From NCBI GenBank assembly GCA_018662005.1, contig JABJHA010000005.1, positions 56,561 to 120,560 on the forward strand: a DNA stretch of 64,000 nt. The letters are read 5' to 3'. Source of the DNA: Rhodospirillaceae bacterium. GTDB taxonomy: Bacteria; Pseudomonadota; Alphaproteobacteria; Rhodospirillales; JABHCV01. The number at the start of each line of letters is the position of its first letter. The stretch's first letter is position 1. Of the stretch, positions 47,498-56,471 are shown one piece after another. The notes below the pieces were generated by a model. It was not told the origin of the DNA. It saw only the letters and a list, made by a program, of their open reading frames with translations, and ran no database searches. Made by a program: the position numbers and the translations under genes.

Positions 47498-48486
47498 CCA
47501 GCCCCTTCCTGGAACTGGTTTGTCCGGCAGGAACCCCGGCGGCACTGCGTTCAGCAGTCGATGCCGGCGCCGATTGTGTCTATCTGGGGTTTCGCGATGA
47601 AACCAACGCCCGCAATTTTCCGGGCCTTAATTTCAATGAAAAGGAACTGGCTGAGGGTCTGGATTACGCCCATCGGCACGGCGCAAAAGTACTGGTCGCC
47701 ATTAACACTTATCCGGAGGCAGGCAATCCCGGGCCGTGGCAAAGGGCCGTTAACAGCGCCGCCGTCCTGGGTGCTGACGCGGTGATACTTGCTGACGTTG
47801 GCCTGCTCGATTACACCGCCACCAGGCATCCTGACCTACGCCGTCATTTATCGGTTCAGGCATCAGCTTCCAACCCCGAAGCGATCCGCTTTTACGTGGA
47901 AAACTTCGGCGTCAAGCGGGTCGTCCTGCCCAGGGTTTTAACGGTCGCCGAAATAGCCGCCCTCAACAAACAAATCGGGGTCGAGACGGAAGTCTTCGTA
48001 TTCGGTGGTCTGTGTGTGATGGCCGAAGGACGTTGTGCGCTGTCCTCCTATGCGACGGGAATCTCGCCAAACAAGAACGGTGCCTGTTCGCCCGCCAGCC
48101 ATGTCCATTACGAAGATGAGGGTGACCGGCTGGTTTCCAAACTGGGTGATTTCACCATCAACGCTTTTGATGCAAACGAGCCCGCCGGTTATCCGACACT
48201 CTGCAAGGGTCGCTTTAGGGCCGGTGGCAAGACGTCCTATCTGTTTGAGGAGCCGACCAGCCTCAGTCTGGGTACGATGTTGCCCGAACTGGCCGCAGCC
48301 GGGGTGACGGCCCTTAAAATCGAAGGCCGCCAGCGTGGACGTGCCTATGTGGCGGCGGTGGTCAAGGCTTTCCGCAAGGCTGTTGACGCCGTTCATGCCG
48401 GACAGACGCCGCCACCCATGAATCTGTCCGGTTTAAGTGAGGGCCAGCAGGAAACCACCGGCGTTTACGAAAAGACATGGCGTTAG
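47494..48486 (+). CDS. ubiU: Ubiquinone anaerobic hydroxylase subunit UbiU (peptidase U32 family)
   Basis: This 330-residue U32-family protein makes, with UbiV, the O2-independent hydroxylase of ubiquinone synthesis. Cysteines at residues 174, 181, 198 and 237 (within FGGLCVMAEGRC, GACSP and TLCKGR) have the same spacing as the four [4Fe-4S] ligands known for E. coli UbiU. The N-terminus LELVCPAGTPAALRSAVDAG is a U32 signature. It overlaps ubiT (ATGA). Confidence 0.95.
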   Translation: MTSPFLELVCPAGTPAALRSAVDAGADCVYLGFRDETNARNFPGLNFNEKELAEGLDYAHRHGAKVLVAINTYPEAGNPGPWQRAVNSAAVLGADAVILADVGLLDYTATRHPDLRRHLSVQASASNPEAIRFYVENFGVKRVVLPRVLTVAEIAALNKQIGVETEVFVFGGLCVMAEGRCALSSYATGISPNKNGACSPASHVHYEDEGDRLVSKLGDFTINAFDANEPAGYPTLCKGRFRAGGKTSYLFEEPTSLSLGTMLPELAAAGVTALKIEGRQRGRAYVAAVVKAFRKAVDAVHAGQTPPPMNLSGLSEGQQETTGVYEKTWR

Positions 48487-48496
48487 GGGGGGGGCG

Positions 48497-49387
48497 ATGA
48501 CAAACAAAGCCATGCTGACACTGGGACCGGTGCTGTTTAACTGGCCACCTGAAAAGTGGCGGGATTTCTATTTCCGTATCGCCGATGAGGCTCCTGTAGA
48601 TTGTGTCACCCTTGGCGAAGTTGTGTGTTCCAAGCGACTGCCGTTTTTTGAACCGGTCATGGCCGATGTTATTGAACGTCTGCAAGGGGCGGGTAAGGAA
48701 GTCGTGCTGTCGACCCTGGCTTTGATCATGAACAAACGCGAGATGGACATCGTCCGCGACATAACCGCCATGGAGGGCGTGCTTGTTGAAGCCAATGACG
48801 TTTCCACCGCCACATTACTGGCCGGAAGGCCCCACACCATCGGTCCGTTTATCAATATCTATAACGAGGGGACGCTGGACTTCTTCGCCAAAAAGGGTGC
48901 GACCCGTGTTTGTCTGCCCGTCGAACTGTCGGGGACAACCCTGTCGGTTCTGGCAAAGAATGCGGACGTAGAACTGGAAGTCCTGGCCTTCGGGCGCCTG
49001 CCGCTGGCTGTCTCGGCCCGCTGCTACCACGCCCGCGCCCACACTTTGAGTAAAGACAACTGCCAATACGTTTGCGCCGATGACCCGGACGGCATGGATC
49101 TGGACACCCTGGACGGCGAAGCCTTCCTCACTGTCAACGGCACCCAGACGTTGTCTTACACTTGCAACAATCTGATCGAAGAACTGGGCGAAATGCAGGA
49201 GACGGATATCAACCGCTTCCGCCTGTCACCGCAAGACATCGACATGGTCGCAGTCGCGCAAGTGTTCCGGGACGTGCTCGACGGCAAAACACCCGCTCAT
49301 GATCTCGAAGAACTGGCGGACGGGCTGAAATTCTCCAACGGCTACTACCATGACAGGGAAGGTGGCAAGATGGTGGCGGCGGAGTAG
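48497..49387 (+). CDS. ubiV: Ubiquinone anaerobic hydroxylase subunit UbiV (peptidase U32 family)
   Basis: This 296-residue partner of UbiU has Cys44 (LGEVVCSKR) and Cys176, Cys189 and Cys193 (SARCYHARAHTLSKDNCQYVC split over residues 173-193), with the 13 and 4 residue spacing of the E. coli UbiV cluster ligands. The start ATG at 48497 follows a run of G that serves as ribosome-binding site. It lies ten bases after ubiU and ends the operon. Confidence 0.95.
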   Translation: MTNKAMLTLGPVLFNWPPEKWRDFYFRIADEAPVDCVTLGEVVCSKRLPFFEPVMADVIERLQGAGKEVVLSTLALIMNKREMDIVRDITAMEGVLVEANDVSTATLLAGRPHTIGPFINIYNEGTLDFFAKKGATRVCLPVELSGTTLSVLAKNADVELEVLAFGRLPLAVSARCYHARAHTLSKDNCQYVCADDPDGMDLDTLDGEAFLTVNGTQTLSYTCNNLIEELGEMQETDINRFRLSPQDIDMVAVAQVFRDVLDGKTPAHDLEELADGLKFSNGYYHDREGGKMVAAE

Positions 49388-49390
49388 GGG

Positions 49391-50476
49391 TTACTGCTCT
49401 TCCTCAGCGCTATCACCGCCCAGGAAGTACTTGTAGACATCGAGTCCGGTCAAAATGACGCCGTCGAAGCCCTGGTAGATGAGGCCGTAGATGTAGGAAT
49501 TGGTGTCCCCGAACAACAGGTTTTGCCATTCCTGTCGCCAGTACTGCACGTAATAACGGTCCGGGTTATCCCTGAGCGGCGCGGCGATCCAGCTTGGTGA
49601 TCCTTCGCGCCATCCTTCCTGCCAATAGTAATCGTAAGCCGCCGCCGAGCCGATATCCACATGGGCCAGGACCAGTCGCTTGGAGCCCAGCTTCTTGTAT
49701 TTCAGGGTTTCCACCGCCTGCCTGGAAAGCGGGGTGCGGCCATGCATGATATTGACGGCGATGATGTCGTAATTGGTATCGTGAATTTTTAGGGAAAATT
49801 CGTCCTGACGACCAAAGCCCGAGGTATCGCCCAGGTAGAGAAAATTCTTCGCGTCGGTCATGGAAACAATGCTCTTCGGGTTCTCCTGGTAGGGATACTT
49901 GCGAAAATCAGGAATTGAATTCAATTCCTCGCCCATGGCCCCGGCGACGAATGGGGTCAGGTTGAGTTCTTCGTTAAAGGCATAGGACTGATCGGCCTGT
50001 TCGGTATTTTCCACATAATCGATGACCATGACGTTGAGGCGATTCTTTTTGGCCATACGCACCAGTTGCAGTTTTTTCTCAAGTTGCTCAGGCGGGGTCG
50101 GGATGCCGACGATTTTCTCGCCGTAAAAAAGGCCATCAATCATGATGCCGTCGATAGAGCGCATATAGGCGCGGGCCGGAAAGGTTTTGGTCTCGTCGAT
50201 ATCGTCAACTTTTTTCAGAAGTTCCGGATTGCCCTTGGCGATGACGACGAAGTTGGGGTGCTGGCTACGGGCATAGGCGGAAATTTTTTGAACCAGTTCG
50301 CGTATCTGCTCACGGAAATCAAGCAGAATGCCTGTATCCTGGCGTTGAATTTGCACTTCCTCATCAGTTGTTCGGCCCTGAATGGTGGTTTGCGCGTAGG
50401 CCGGCAAGGCAGCCAGGGTCAGGGCTACAAGAAGAAACAGGAGAACAGTCGTGCGGGTCGTCCCTGACCGGGTCAT
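49391..50476 (-). CDS. Putative secreted glycoside hydrolase, MJ1477/TM1410 (GH114-like) family
   Basis: This 361-residue protein has a signal peptide (TTVLLFLLVALTLAALPAYA) and a TIM-barrel pattern: NFVVIAKGNPELL, IDGIMIDGLFYGEKIVG, NVMVIDYVEN, VLAHVDIGSAAAYDYYWQ and QGFDGVILTGLDVYKYF. The pattern matches the MJ1477/TM1410 proteins, distant kin of endo-alpha-1,4-polygalactosaminidases. The ATG at 50476 has AGGA eight bases upstream; a TTG at 50497 is in frame but unlikely. The substrate polysaccharide is not known. Confidence 0.8.
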   Translation of the reverse strand: MTRSGTTRTTVLLFLLVALTLAALPAYAQTTIQGRTTDEEVQIQRQDTGILLDFREQIRELVQKISAYARSQHPNFVVIAKGNPELLKKVDDIDETKTFPARAYMRSIDGIMIDGLFYGEKIVGIPTPPEQLEKKLQLVRMAKKNRLNVMVIDYVENTEQADQSYAFNEELNLTPFVAGAMGEELNSIPDFRKYPYQENPKSIVSMTDAKNFLYLGDTSGFGRQDEFSLKIHDTNYDIIAVNIMHGRTPLSRQAVETLKYKKLGSKRLVLAHVDIGSAAAYDYYWQEGWREGSPSWIAAPLRDNPDRYYVQYWRQEWQNLLFGDTNSYIYGLIYQGFDGVILTGLDVYKYFLGGDSAEEEQ

Positions 50477-50535
50477 GCGGTTTATCCTAAAGGGCAAAAC
50501 AGAGAATCAGTTTTACCACATCGCACCGCTGCTGA

Positions 50536-51639
50536 TCAAAGTCTGCTGGCGACCTCATCGGCCACGGCCAGGGATGCCGTTAACCCCGGTGATTCAATTC
50601 CGAACAGGTTGATGAGGCCCCTGACACCATGAACACCGGCATCCTGAATGATAAAATCTGCAGCGGGTTCCCCCGGTGCCTGTACCTTTGGGCGGATGCC
50701 GCTGTAGGCGGGGTTAAGGGTGCCATCGGCAAGTCCTGGCCAATAGCGGCGGATCGCGGCGTAGAAACTTTCAGCCCGGCCCGGGTCGACGTTGTAGTCG
50801 ATTTCGTCTATCCACTGAACGTCAGGACCAAAGCGACCCTGACCACCAAGATCGCGGGTGTAATGGGTGCCAAGACTGGCCTTGCCTGGTAGTGGGTAAA
50901 TCAGGTGTTCAAAGGGCGCTTTGCCGTTAAGGGTAAAGTAATTTCCCTTGGCATAGTGCAGGGGCGGCACTTTTTCGTCAGGGAAACCGTCCATAGATGA
51001 AGCGATTTTTTGAGCACCAAGACCGGCAGCATTAATAACCGTAGCGCAATCGAGCGTCATCGTTCCATCAGCTCCTGAAACATCGAGCGAAACTGTTCCA
51101 TCTTTGATTTTTCCACCGGTAACGGCACTCAAAAAAGCGAAGCTGGCCCCGTGGTTTTCCGCGTCGCCTTGCAAATTCAGCATATAGGAATGGGAATCGA
51201 AAATGCCTGTTGATGGTGAAAACAAGGCGCCATGGCAGGAGAGTTCCGGTTCCATGGCACGGGCATCGGCGGCGCTGATCCGGGTCATGTCATCGACACC
51301 GTTTATGCGGGCTTTTTCGAGAATACCATCCAGAGCGTCGGATTCTTCTTCAGTGGTGGCAACGATCAGTTTGCCACAACGCTGGTGGGTGATGGCGCGC
51401 TCTTGCAGGAAATCATAGAGCAGGGCCCTGCCGGCGACGCACAGACGGGCTTTCAGGCTACCCTCTGGGTAATAAAGGCCAGCGTGGATAACTTCGCTGT
51501 TACGCGCACTGGTGATGGTGCCGATGGCGTCTTCGCTTTCGAGCACAATGACTTCGCGGCCCTGCATGGCCAGCTTACGGGCGATGGCAAGCCCGATGAC
51601 GCCTGCCCCAATGACGGCACAATCTACACGTTCGCTCAT
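50536..51639 (-). CDS. FAD-dependent oxidoreductase, L-2-hydroxyglutarate oxidase (LhgO)-like
   Basis: This 367-residue flavoenzyme of the DAO family has the Rossmann motif CAVIGAGVIGLAIARKLAMQG at the N-terminus, SARNSEVIHAGLYYPEGSLKA near residue 44 and YSGIRPKVQAPGEPAADF near the C-terminus, all as in LhgO-type dehydrogenases. It probably oxidises L-2-hydroxyglutarate or a related hydroxyacid. The LhgO call rests on motif pattern and length. Confidence 0.82.
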   Translation of the reverse strand: MSERVDCAVIGAGVIGLAIARKLAMQGREVIVLESEDAIGTITSARNSEVIHAGLYYPEGSLKARLCVAGRALLYDFLQERAITHQRCGKLIVATTEEESDALDGILEKARINGVDDMTRISAADARAMEPELSCHGALFSPSTGIFDSHSYMLNLQGDAENHGASFAFLSAVTGGKIKDGTVSLDVSGADGTMTLDCATVINAAGLGAQKIASSMDGFPDEKVPPLHYAKGNYFTLNGKAPFEHLIYPLPGKASLGTHYTRDLGGQGRFGPDVQWIDEIDYNVDPGRAESFYAAIRRYWPGLADGTLNPAYSGIRPKVQAPGEPAADFIIQDAGVHGVRGLINLFGIESPGLTASLAVADEVASRL

Positions 51640-51773
51640 AACCTGGATCGGTCCTTGCTTTATTTCCCGAGCGGAGTGTGACCTTTGCGTATTGCCCGGT
51701 CAAGAAAATGGCTCACCGTAATGTGATCACTGTTTGAGTTGCCTTAAAGCGACAGCGAGGGCACCTTTGGTTG

Positions 51774-52769
51774 ATGAGTAAAAACCGTATAAGCAATCTT
51801 GTTCTGGTGATTTTTGTTTTTCTTACCCTGGCTGGCGTCAGGGCCTGGGCGGCATCGTACCCTGATAGCTGGACTCTGGATTGGCCGAAAACGGATTTCA
51901 GCAATACCACTGTCGATTTAAGCGAGATCTTTTCCGGTGGCCCGGCCAAAGATGGGATTCCGTCCATCGATCAGCCTTCCTTCCTGCCGGTAACTGAAAT
52001 TGATGATCTGGGCCCGCAGGAACCGGTCATCGCCTTACATGTCAACGGCGAGGCCCGGGCTTATCCTTTGCGCATTTTGATGTGGCATGAAATCGTCAAT
52101 GACAGCATTGGCGGCGTGCCGGTGACGGTGACCTATTGTCCGCTTTGTAATTCATCCATCGTTTTTGAGCGTGAGCTGGACGGCGTGGTTCTCGATTTCG
52201 GAACCACCGGCAAATTACGCAACAGCGATCTGGTCATGTATGACCGACAAACAGAATCCTGGTGGCAACAGTTTCTCGGGCAAGGGATTGTCGGTTCGAT
52301 GACCGGCAAGGTCTTAAAAGTCATACCGTCGCGGATGGAATCATTCGAGCGCTTCAAAAAACGCGCACCTTACGGCAAGGTGCTGGTTCCGAATTCCCCG
52401 CATATGCGTAGTTACGGGGCCAATCCTTATGTCGGTTATGACAGCCGGGATACGCCTTACGGTTTCTTCCGCGGTGAAATGCCCGAAGGTATCGAGGCCA
52501 TGGTTCGGGTTATCGTTGTAAACGGCGAAGCCTGGAGTCTGCCATTGCTGAGCAACGCCGGTGTTATCAACGCCGGTGATGGTCTGGAAATCAGCTGGCA
52601 GGCCGGGCAAAATTCCGCCCTGGACAGTCGTGTCATTGCCAACGGCCGCGATGTAGGCAATATCGTCGTGCGTCAGCGTCAGGGTGATAAATGGCAGGAC
52701 GTCGCCCACGACATTACCTTCGCCTTCGTCTTCCACGCCTTTCATCCCAAGGGTGTTATTCATCAGTAA
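51774..52769 (+). CDS. Exported DUF3179 family protein
   Basis: This 331-residue protein has a signal peptide (ISNLVLVIFVFLTLAGVRAWA) and the DUF3179 core: EARAYPLRILMWHEIVND, VTVTYCPLCNSSIVFER with its CxxC pair near residue 122, and FGTTGKLRNSDLVMYDRQTESWWQQ near residue 140. Family function is unknown. The ATG at 51774 directly follows an in-frame TTG at 51771. It is divergent from the LhgO-like gene. Confidence 0.9.
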   Translation: MSKNRISNLVLVIFVFLTLAGVRAWAASYPDSWTLDWPKTDFSNTTVDLSEIFSGGPAKDGIPSIDQPSFLPVTEIDDLGPQEPVIALHVNGEARAYPLRILMWHEIVNDSIGGVPVTVTYCPLCNSSIVFERELDGVVLDFGTTGKLRNSDLVMYDRQTESWWQQFLGQGIVGSMTGKVLKVIPSRMESFERFKKRAPYGKVLVPNSPHMRSYGANPYVGYDSRDTPYGFFRGEMPEGIEAMVRVIVVNGEAWSLPLLSNAGVINAGDGLEISWQAGQNSALDSRVIANGRDVGNIVVRQRQGDKWQDVAHDITFAFVFHAFHPKGVIHQ

Positions 52770-52855
52770 GACGACCACAGCGTTTGCCAGCACCTGAATG
52801 CCGGATTAAAATTTTCTAAATTCTCAAGTGATTCGGCAGGGGCCATGATTTCCAC

Positions 52856-53662
52856 ATGACATCCAAACGCGCACACGTCATCGTTACGGGTAATGAGAAG
52901 GGCGGCAGTGGCAAGTCGACGACGGCCATGCATCTGGTCATCGGGCTGTTGCGAGACGAGCGTCGGGTCGCCGCTATTGATCTGGACGCCCGTCAGGGGA
53001 CGCTGACCAACTACTTGGGCAATCGCCAGCGCTTTATAGATGACAAGGGTATGGCATTGCCAATGCCGGAATTCAGGGTTATCGAGCACAGCGCCGACCT
53101 CAACCGTGACACCGCCGAAATTGATGACGAGAAGGCCCTGGATGAAGCCATTGGGGATCTGTCGCAAAACCACGATGTCATCGTTATCGATACTCCCGGC
53201 GCTGACAGCATTCTGACCCGGCTCGGTCATTCCTTTGCCGATACCCTGATCACGCCCTTGAACGACAGTTTTATCGATCTGGATGTGCTGGCCCGGGTTG
53301 ACCCGGTCAGCCTGAAAATCCAGAACCCCAGTCATTATTCGGAAATGGTATGGCAACAGAAAATGCGCCGGGCCCAGCGCGATGGCGGTTCTACCGACTG
53401 GATTGTCATGCGTAACCGCCTAAGCCATGTGGACGCCCGCAACAAACGCGAAGTCGAGCGTCTGCTAGGTGAGTTGGCAGCGCGGGTTGGCTTCAGGCAG
53501 GTCGCCGGGTTCGGCGAGCGGGTGATCTACCGGGAATTGTTTCTTGCCGGTTTGACCATGATGGATATCATCGACGTTTTAGGCCCTGATAGCCTGACCA
53601 TGTCGCACCTGTCGGCGCGTCAGGAAGTGCGCGGGCTGATCGACGCTATCGGGCTGCCGTAA
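52856..53662 (+). CDS. mipZ: Division plane positioning ATPase MipZ (ParA family)
   Basis: This 268-residue deviant-Walker ATPase has GNEKGGSGKSTTAMHL near residue 12-27, VAAIDLDARQGTLTNYL near residue 39 and VIVIDTPGADSI near residue 109. The LGHSFADTLITPLNDSFIDLDVLA segment is specific for MipZ, which forms a bipolar gradient from ParB and inhibits FtsZ in Alphaproteobacteria. Its presence supports the class assignment. Confidence 0.92.
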   Translation: MTSKRAHVIVTGNEKGGSGKSTTAMHLVIGLLRDERRVAAIDLDARQGTLTNYLGNRQRFIDDKGMALPMPEFRVIEHSADLNRDTAEIDDEKALDEAIGDLSQNHDVIVIDTPGADSILTRLGHSFADTLITPLNDSFIDLDVLARVDPVSLKIQNPSHYSEMVWQQKMRRAQRDGGSTDWIVMRNRLSHVDARNKREVERLLGELAARVGFRQVAGFGERVIYRELFLAGLTMMDIIDVLGPDSLTMSHLSARQEVRGLIDAIGLP

Positions 53663-53678
53663 TCATTTTCCGTAATCA

Positions 53679-54785
53679 TTACCAGTCCTTGCCGGTCAGC
53701 AGTTTCCAGGCGTTCCGGTAGGCGATGTCGTGTTTGGCCGGCTCGGGCAGGTCGCGGACGATGCGCCTGAAATTATCCACCTTCTGCCTCAGGAAAACGG
53801 GCAGGGGCGGGCGACCGCCGCCGTAATCCGTGGCGAACACGAAGCGCTTCGAGAAATCGCCGAGAATGGCCCGCCATTCCGGCTTGAGCGTGTCGCTCTG
53901 ATGGCCCGGGCCGCCTTTCCACAGCGTCGTGTCACCGGTTAGCGTGGCCTTGTTATCCTTGCCGGCGCAGCGGTACTTGCGGTTAGGCTGGCCGTTGGCG
54001 AGGTCGAAATAGAGGTTCGCATGGCGTGACAGCAGGCGACGGACGTACGCCGGGGTGAAGCGCTTCTGCTTTTCCGGGTGGCGGATTTGGGCGAAGTGGG
54101 CGACGATCACCTTGGCCCCAGGGTAGTCCTTTAACATTTCCTCGAGCTCCTCCAGGGGCCTGTCCTCGGCCTCCAGATGGATGACGAAGGGCACACTGGT
54201 CAACGCGGCCAGGGTGAACAGGCGGCGGCCGTTTTTGCCGTTCAGGGGGATGTCGACGTTACGGTCGCGGCGCTTGTCCCTGCACTGGCTGGACGACATG
54301 TAGTGGCGAAATTCCAACTCACCCATGTGGGCATAGACGCCGGCGCGAACATATCTTTCCATTTGGTCGATGAAATGTTTTTCCGAGCCACCTTTTTGCC
54401 TTGCCCAGTTGGGGTTGGTGCCGGCGTTGGCGGTGGGGATGAAGCGTTCGGGATACTTGTTGACCAGTTCGTGGATGTAGAAGCTCCAGCGGTAGCCATC
54501 GGAGCCGTCTTTCGGGCGCTGGTAACCATCGGCGGCGATCAGCGCCACGCCCAGTTCGTCCATGGTGTCGAAGACGCCGGGAATATAATCGACGACCTGT
54601 CCGGACTGGATGCTGGTTTCCATGTCGATCTTCGGCAATTTCCCCTGATCGAGCATGGTCTGGACGCGCCCGCGCCACAGGGTCTCCAGTTCGGCCCGGC
54701 TATGTATCAGGTCGATGGGTTCAGCGGCATGGGATAAGGTGGTGAGGGAAAGCAGGACAAACAGCGTGAGCCTCAAAAGCATCAT
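53679..54785 (-). CDS. Exported amidohydrolase family protein (TIM-barrel)
   Basis: This 368-residue protein has a signal peptide (LLRLTLFVLLSLTTLSHAAEP). The amidohydrolase pattern is seen in FVIHLEAEDRPLEELEEMLKDYPGAKVIVAHFAQI (split over residues about 200-235) and RFVFATDYGGGRPP near residue 316, which carry the likely metal ligands His, Glu and Asp. The first HxH motif of classical family members is not obvious. Substrate unknown. Confidence 0.8.
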   Translation of the reverse strand: MMLLRLTLFVLLSLTTLSHAAEPIDLIHSRAELETLWRGRVQTMLDQGKLPKIDMETSIQSGQVVDYIPGVFDTMDELGVALIAADGYQRPKDGSDGYRWSFYIHELVNKYPERFIPTANAGTNPNWARQKGGSEKHFIDQMERYVRAGVYAHMGELEFRHYMSSSQCRDKRRDRNVDIPLNGKNGRRLFTLAALTSVPFVIHLEAEDRPLEELEEMLKDYPGAKVIVAHFAQIRHPEKQKRFTPAYVRRLLSRHANLYFDLANGQPNRKYRCAGKDNKATLTGDTTLWKGGPGHQSDTLKPEWRAILGDFSKRFVFATDYGGGRPPLPVFLRQKVDNFRRIVRDLPEPAKHDIAYRNAWKLLTGKDW

Positions 54786-54851
54786 CGTGATCTCCCGGAG
54801 ATCCTTAAGCTGTTATTGACGCCGCTACTGTGGGCCGGGTGCAGCCGCTCG

Positions 54852-55031
54852 TCAAACCACTTCGATCGTCGTGGTTTCGCCGAAGCCGCCCTTGATCAGG
54901 TTTTTCGCATGACAGATCATGTTCTGACCTTCCATGCCTTTGATAAAAAAGACGTGACTGCCGCTTGTGCGCTCGCAGGTGACGAAGTTATGCAGGCCAT
55001 ATCTGACCAGAAAGTTTTGTTCTTTATTCAT
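54852..55031 (-). CDS. Small 59-residue protein, unrecognised
   Basis: An ATG at 55029-55031 opens 59 codons to a TGA at 54852-54854. AAGGA stands seven bases before the ATG, an ideal ribosome-binding site. The peptide (start MNKEQNFLVRYGLHNF, end GGFGETTTIEVV) has three cysteines or histidine pairs in VTCERTS and NMICHAKN and mixed beta-like character. It lies 66 bases upstream of the amidohydrolase gene on the same strand and may be co-transcribed with it. No family is recognised. Confidence 0.6.
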   Translation of the reverse strand: MNKEQNFLVRYGLHNFVTCERTSGSHVFFIKGMEGQNMICHAKNLIKGGFGETTTIEVV

Positions 55032-55066
55032 TTTATTATCCTTAGGTGTTCAAGTGCTCTTAAACC

Positions 55067-55081
55067 GGCGCTTTAAGCGCC
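55067..55081. repeat. 15-bp palindrome upstream of the small gene
   Basis: GGCGCTTTAAGCGCC is a perfect inverted repeat with a one-base centre, 36 to 50 bases upstream of the 59-residue gene, where an operator could lie. Otherwise the 281 bases from 55032 to 55312 show only the cspA terminator candidate. Confidence 0.4.
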
Positions 55082-55269
55082 ATGGTAGCGAGCGAATGTT
55101 AAATTTTTGTAAAACGCAGAAACAGCAAAGGCAGCGAGGGTAAGTCGCGCCGGATACCATCTTCATGCTGAAAAATGAGAGGTCGAAGAAATAACCGCTG
55201 ACGGTCAGCCCACTTTCTTCGTGTTGTTATTTGGTGTCGCAGGTCTTGGGTCTTAAGCGTAAATGCGAA

Positions 55270-55303
55270 GTGCCCACCCCTGGCAGATGTCAGAAGTGGG
55301 CGC
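55270..55303 (-). terminator. Possible terminator of the cold-shock gene
   Basis: GCCCAC (55272-55277) and GTGGGC (55296-55301) form a stem just after the cold-shock gene stop. The following sequence has only a weak T-run, so the call is tentative. Confidence 0.4.
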
Positions 55304-55312
55304 TTTACAGAA

Positions 55313-55522
55313 CTATTCGATGATCGACAGGTTCTCGGCGGAAGATTTGCCGTTCTGTCCAGGCTGAAGTTCAAAAGAAACTTTCTGCCCTTCGTTGAGC
55401 GAGCTCAGGCCAGCGCGTTCGACGGCCGAAATGTGAACAAAAGCGTCGCTAGAACCATCTTCGGGTTCGATAAAGCCATAACCCTTGGTCGGGTTAAACC
55501 ATTTTACAGTACCGGTAGTCAT
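55313..55522 (-). CDS. Cold-shock domain protein (CspA family)
   Basis: This 69-residue single OB-fold protein has the RNP1-type KGYGFIEP and RNP2-type [13 protein letters not shown] motifs. It binds RNA and single-stranded DNA as an RNA chaperone. The ATG at 55522 has GAGGA eight bases upstream; a longer frame from 55537 is less likely. A long leader of about 150 bases separates it from its promoter candidate, as in cold-inducible csp genes. Confidence 0.95.
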   Translation of the reverse strand: MTTGTVKWFNPTKGYGFIEPEDGSSDAFVHISAVERAGLSSLNEGQKVSFELQPGQNGKSSAENLSIIE

Positions 55523-55669
55523 AGTCAGTTTCCTCAAACAGGATAGTTATTTTCGCGCTTCACACCATGTGAGGACGCGGTCGTAATAGCGTTAACACTG
55601 TTTAGGAGGTAACCAAGTTAATCGGCGTACCGGTTGTTTAGGCAGCCAAACAAATGTAACACGTTCGCA

Positions 55670-55698
55670 ATATGTAATGAATCATTCCAAGAAGTCAA
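55670..55698 (-). promoter_or_regulatory. Candidate promoter of the cold-shock gene
   Basis: On the minus strand TTGACT (55693-55698) is followed after 16 to 17 bases by ACATAT/TACATA (55670-55676). The predicted transcript has a 5' leader of about 140 bases. The -10 match is weak. Confidence 0.35.
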
Positions 55699-55752
55699 TG
55701 ACTTGTGGGCGACAAGATTGTAATTTCTTTACATTGATATTAAAGGATCGGC

Positions 55753-56469
55753 ATGGCTGATAACGACGGAAATCTTCCCACCAAAAAATCATCGCCCGGC
55801 GATGTCGAGGCGTTCCTTAAAAAGGTTGCGCACACCAGGCCTGTAAAAACACCGGGCAAGCGGGGCCGCCTGATTTTTGGCATGGACGCGACGGCCAGCC
55901 GGCAACCCATGTGGGACCGGGCGGCGCACATTCAAGGCGAGATGTTTAGCGAAACGGCGGCTCTTGGCGGCCTTGACCTGCAATTGGCCTACTACCGTGG
56001 CTTTGGTGAGTTTAAGGCGTCGAACTGGCTTGGCGACGCGGATAAACTGCTCAAACTGATGAGCACGGTTTTTTGTCTGGCCGGGGAAACCCAGATCGGT
56101 AAATTACTGAGCCACGCGATCAATGAAACCAAAAAAGAAAAAGTTAACGCCCTTGTGTTTATTGGTGATTGCGTAGAGGAAGATGTCGATAAACTGGGTG
56201 CATTGGCCGGCGAGTTGGGCATTCTTGGGCTGCCGGTTTTTATGTTTCAGGAAGGTGAGGACCCGGTTGCGACGTTTGCTTTCGGGCAGATTGCCAAATT
56301 GACTGGCGGGGCTTGCTGCCGCTTTGATGCCACCAGCGCCCATGTGTTGCGGGAATTGCTTAGCGCCGTTGCCGTCTTCGCCGCCGGTGGCCGCACGGCC
56401 CTGGAAGATTTGGGAAGCAAGCGCGGTGGTGAAGTTTTAAAACTGGCCAACATGATGAAGGGTAAATAG
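55753..56469 (+). CDS. VWA-like domain protein of unknown function
   Basis: This 238-residue protein has the von Willebrand A-type fold pattern: LIFGMDATASRQPMWDRA near residue 40 (DxTxS-like metal site), VNALVFIGDCVEEDVDKLG near residue 131 and VFMFQEGEDP near residue 159. The first motif reads DATAS in place of DxSxS. It has no signal peptide. It is followed two bases later by a J-domain protein, with which it is probably co-expressed. Role unknown. Confidence 0.8.
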   Translation: MADNDGNLPTKKSSPGDVEAFLKKVAHTRPVKTPGKRGRLIFGMDATASRQPMWDRAAHIQGEMFSETAALGGLDLQLAYYRGFGEFKASNWLGDADKLLKLMSTVFCLAGETQIGKLLSHAINETKKEKVNALVFIGDCVEEDVDKLGALAGELGILGLPVFMFQEGEDPVATFAFGQIAKLTGGACCRFDATSAHVLRELLSAVAVFAAGGRTALEDLGSKRGGEVLKLANMMKGK

Positions 56470-56471
56470 AG

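Noticed and set aside
55099..55374. 91-codon minus-strand frame overlapping the cold-shock gene
   Set aside because: It overlaps cspA in another frame and lacks a start signal or conserved pattern.
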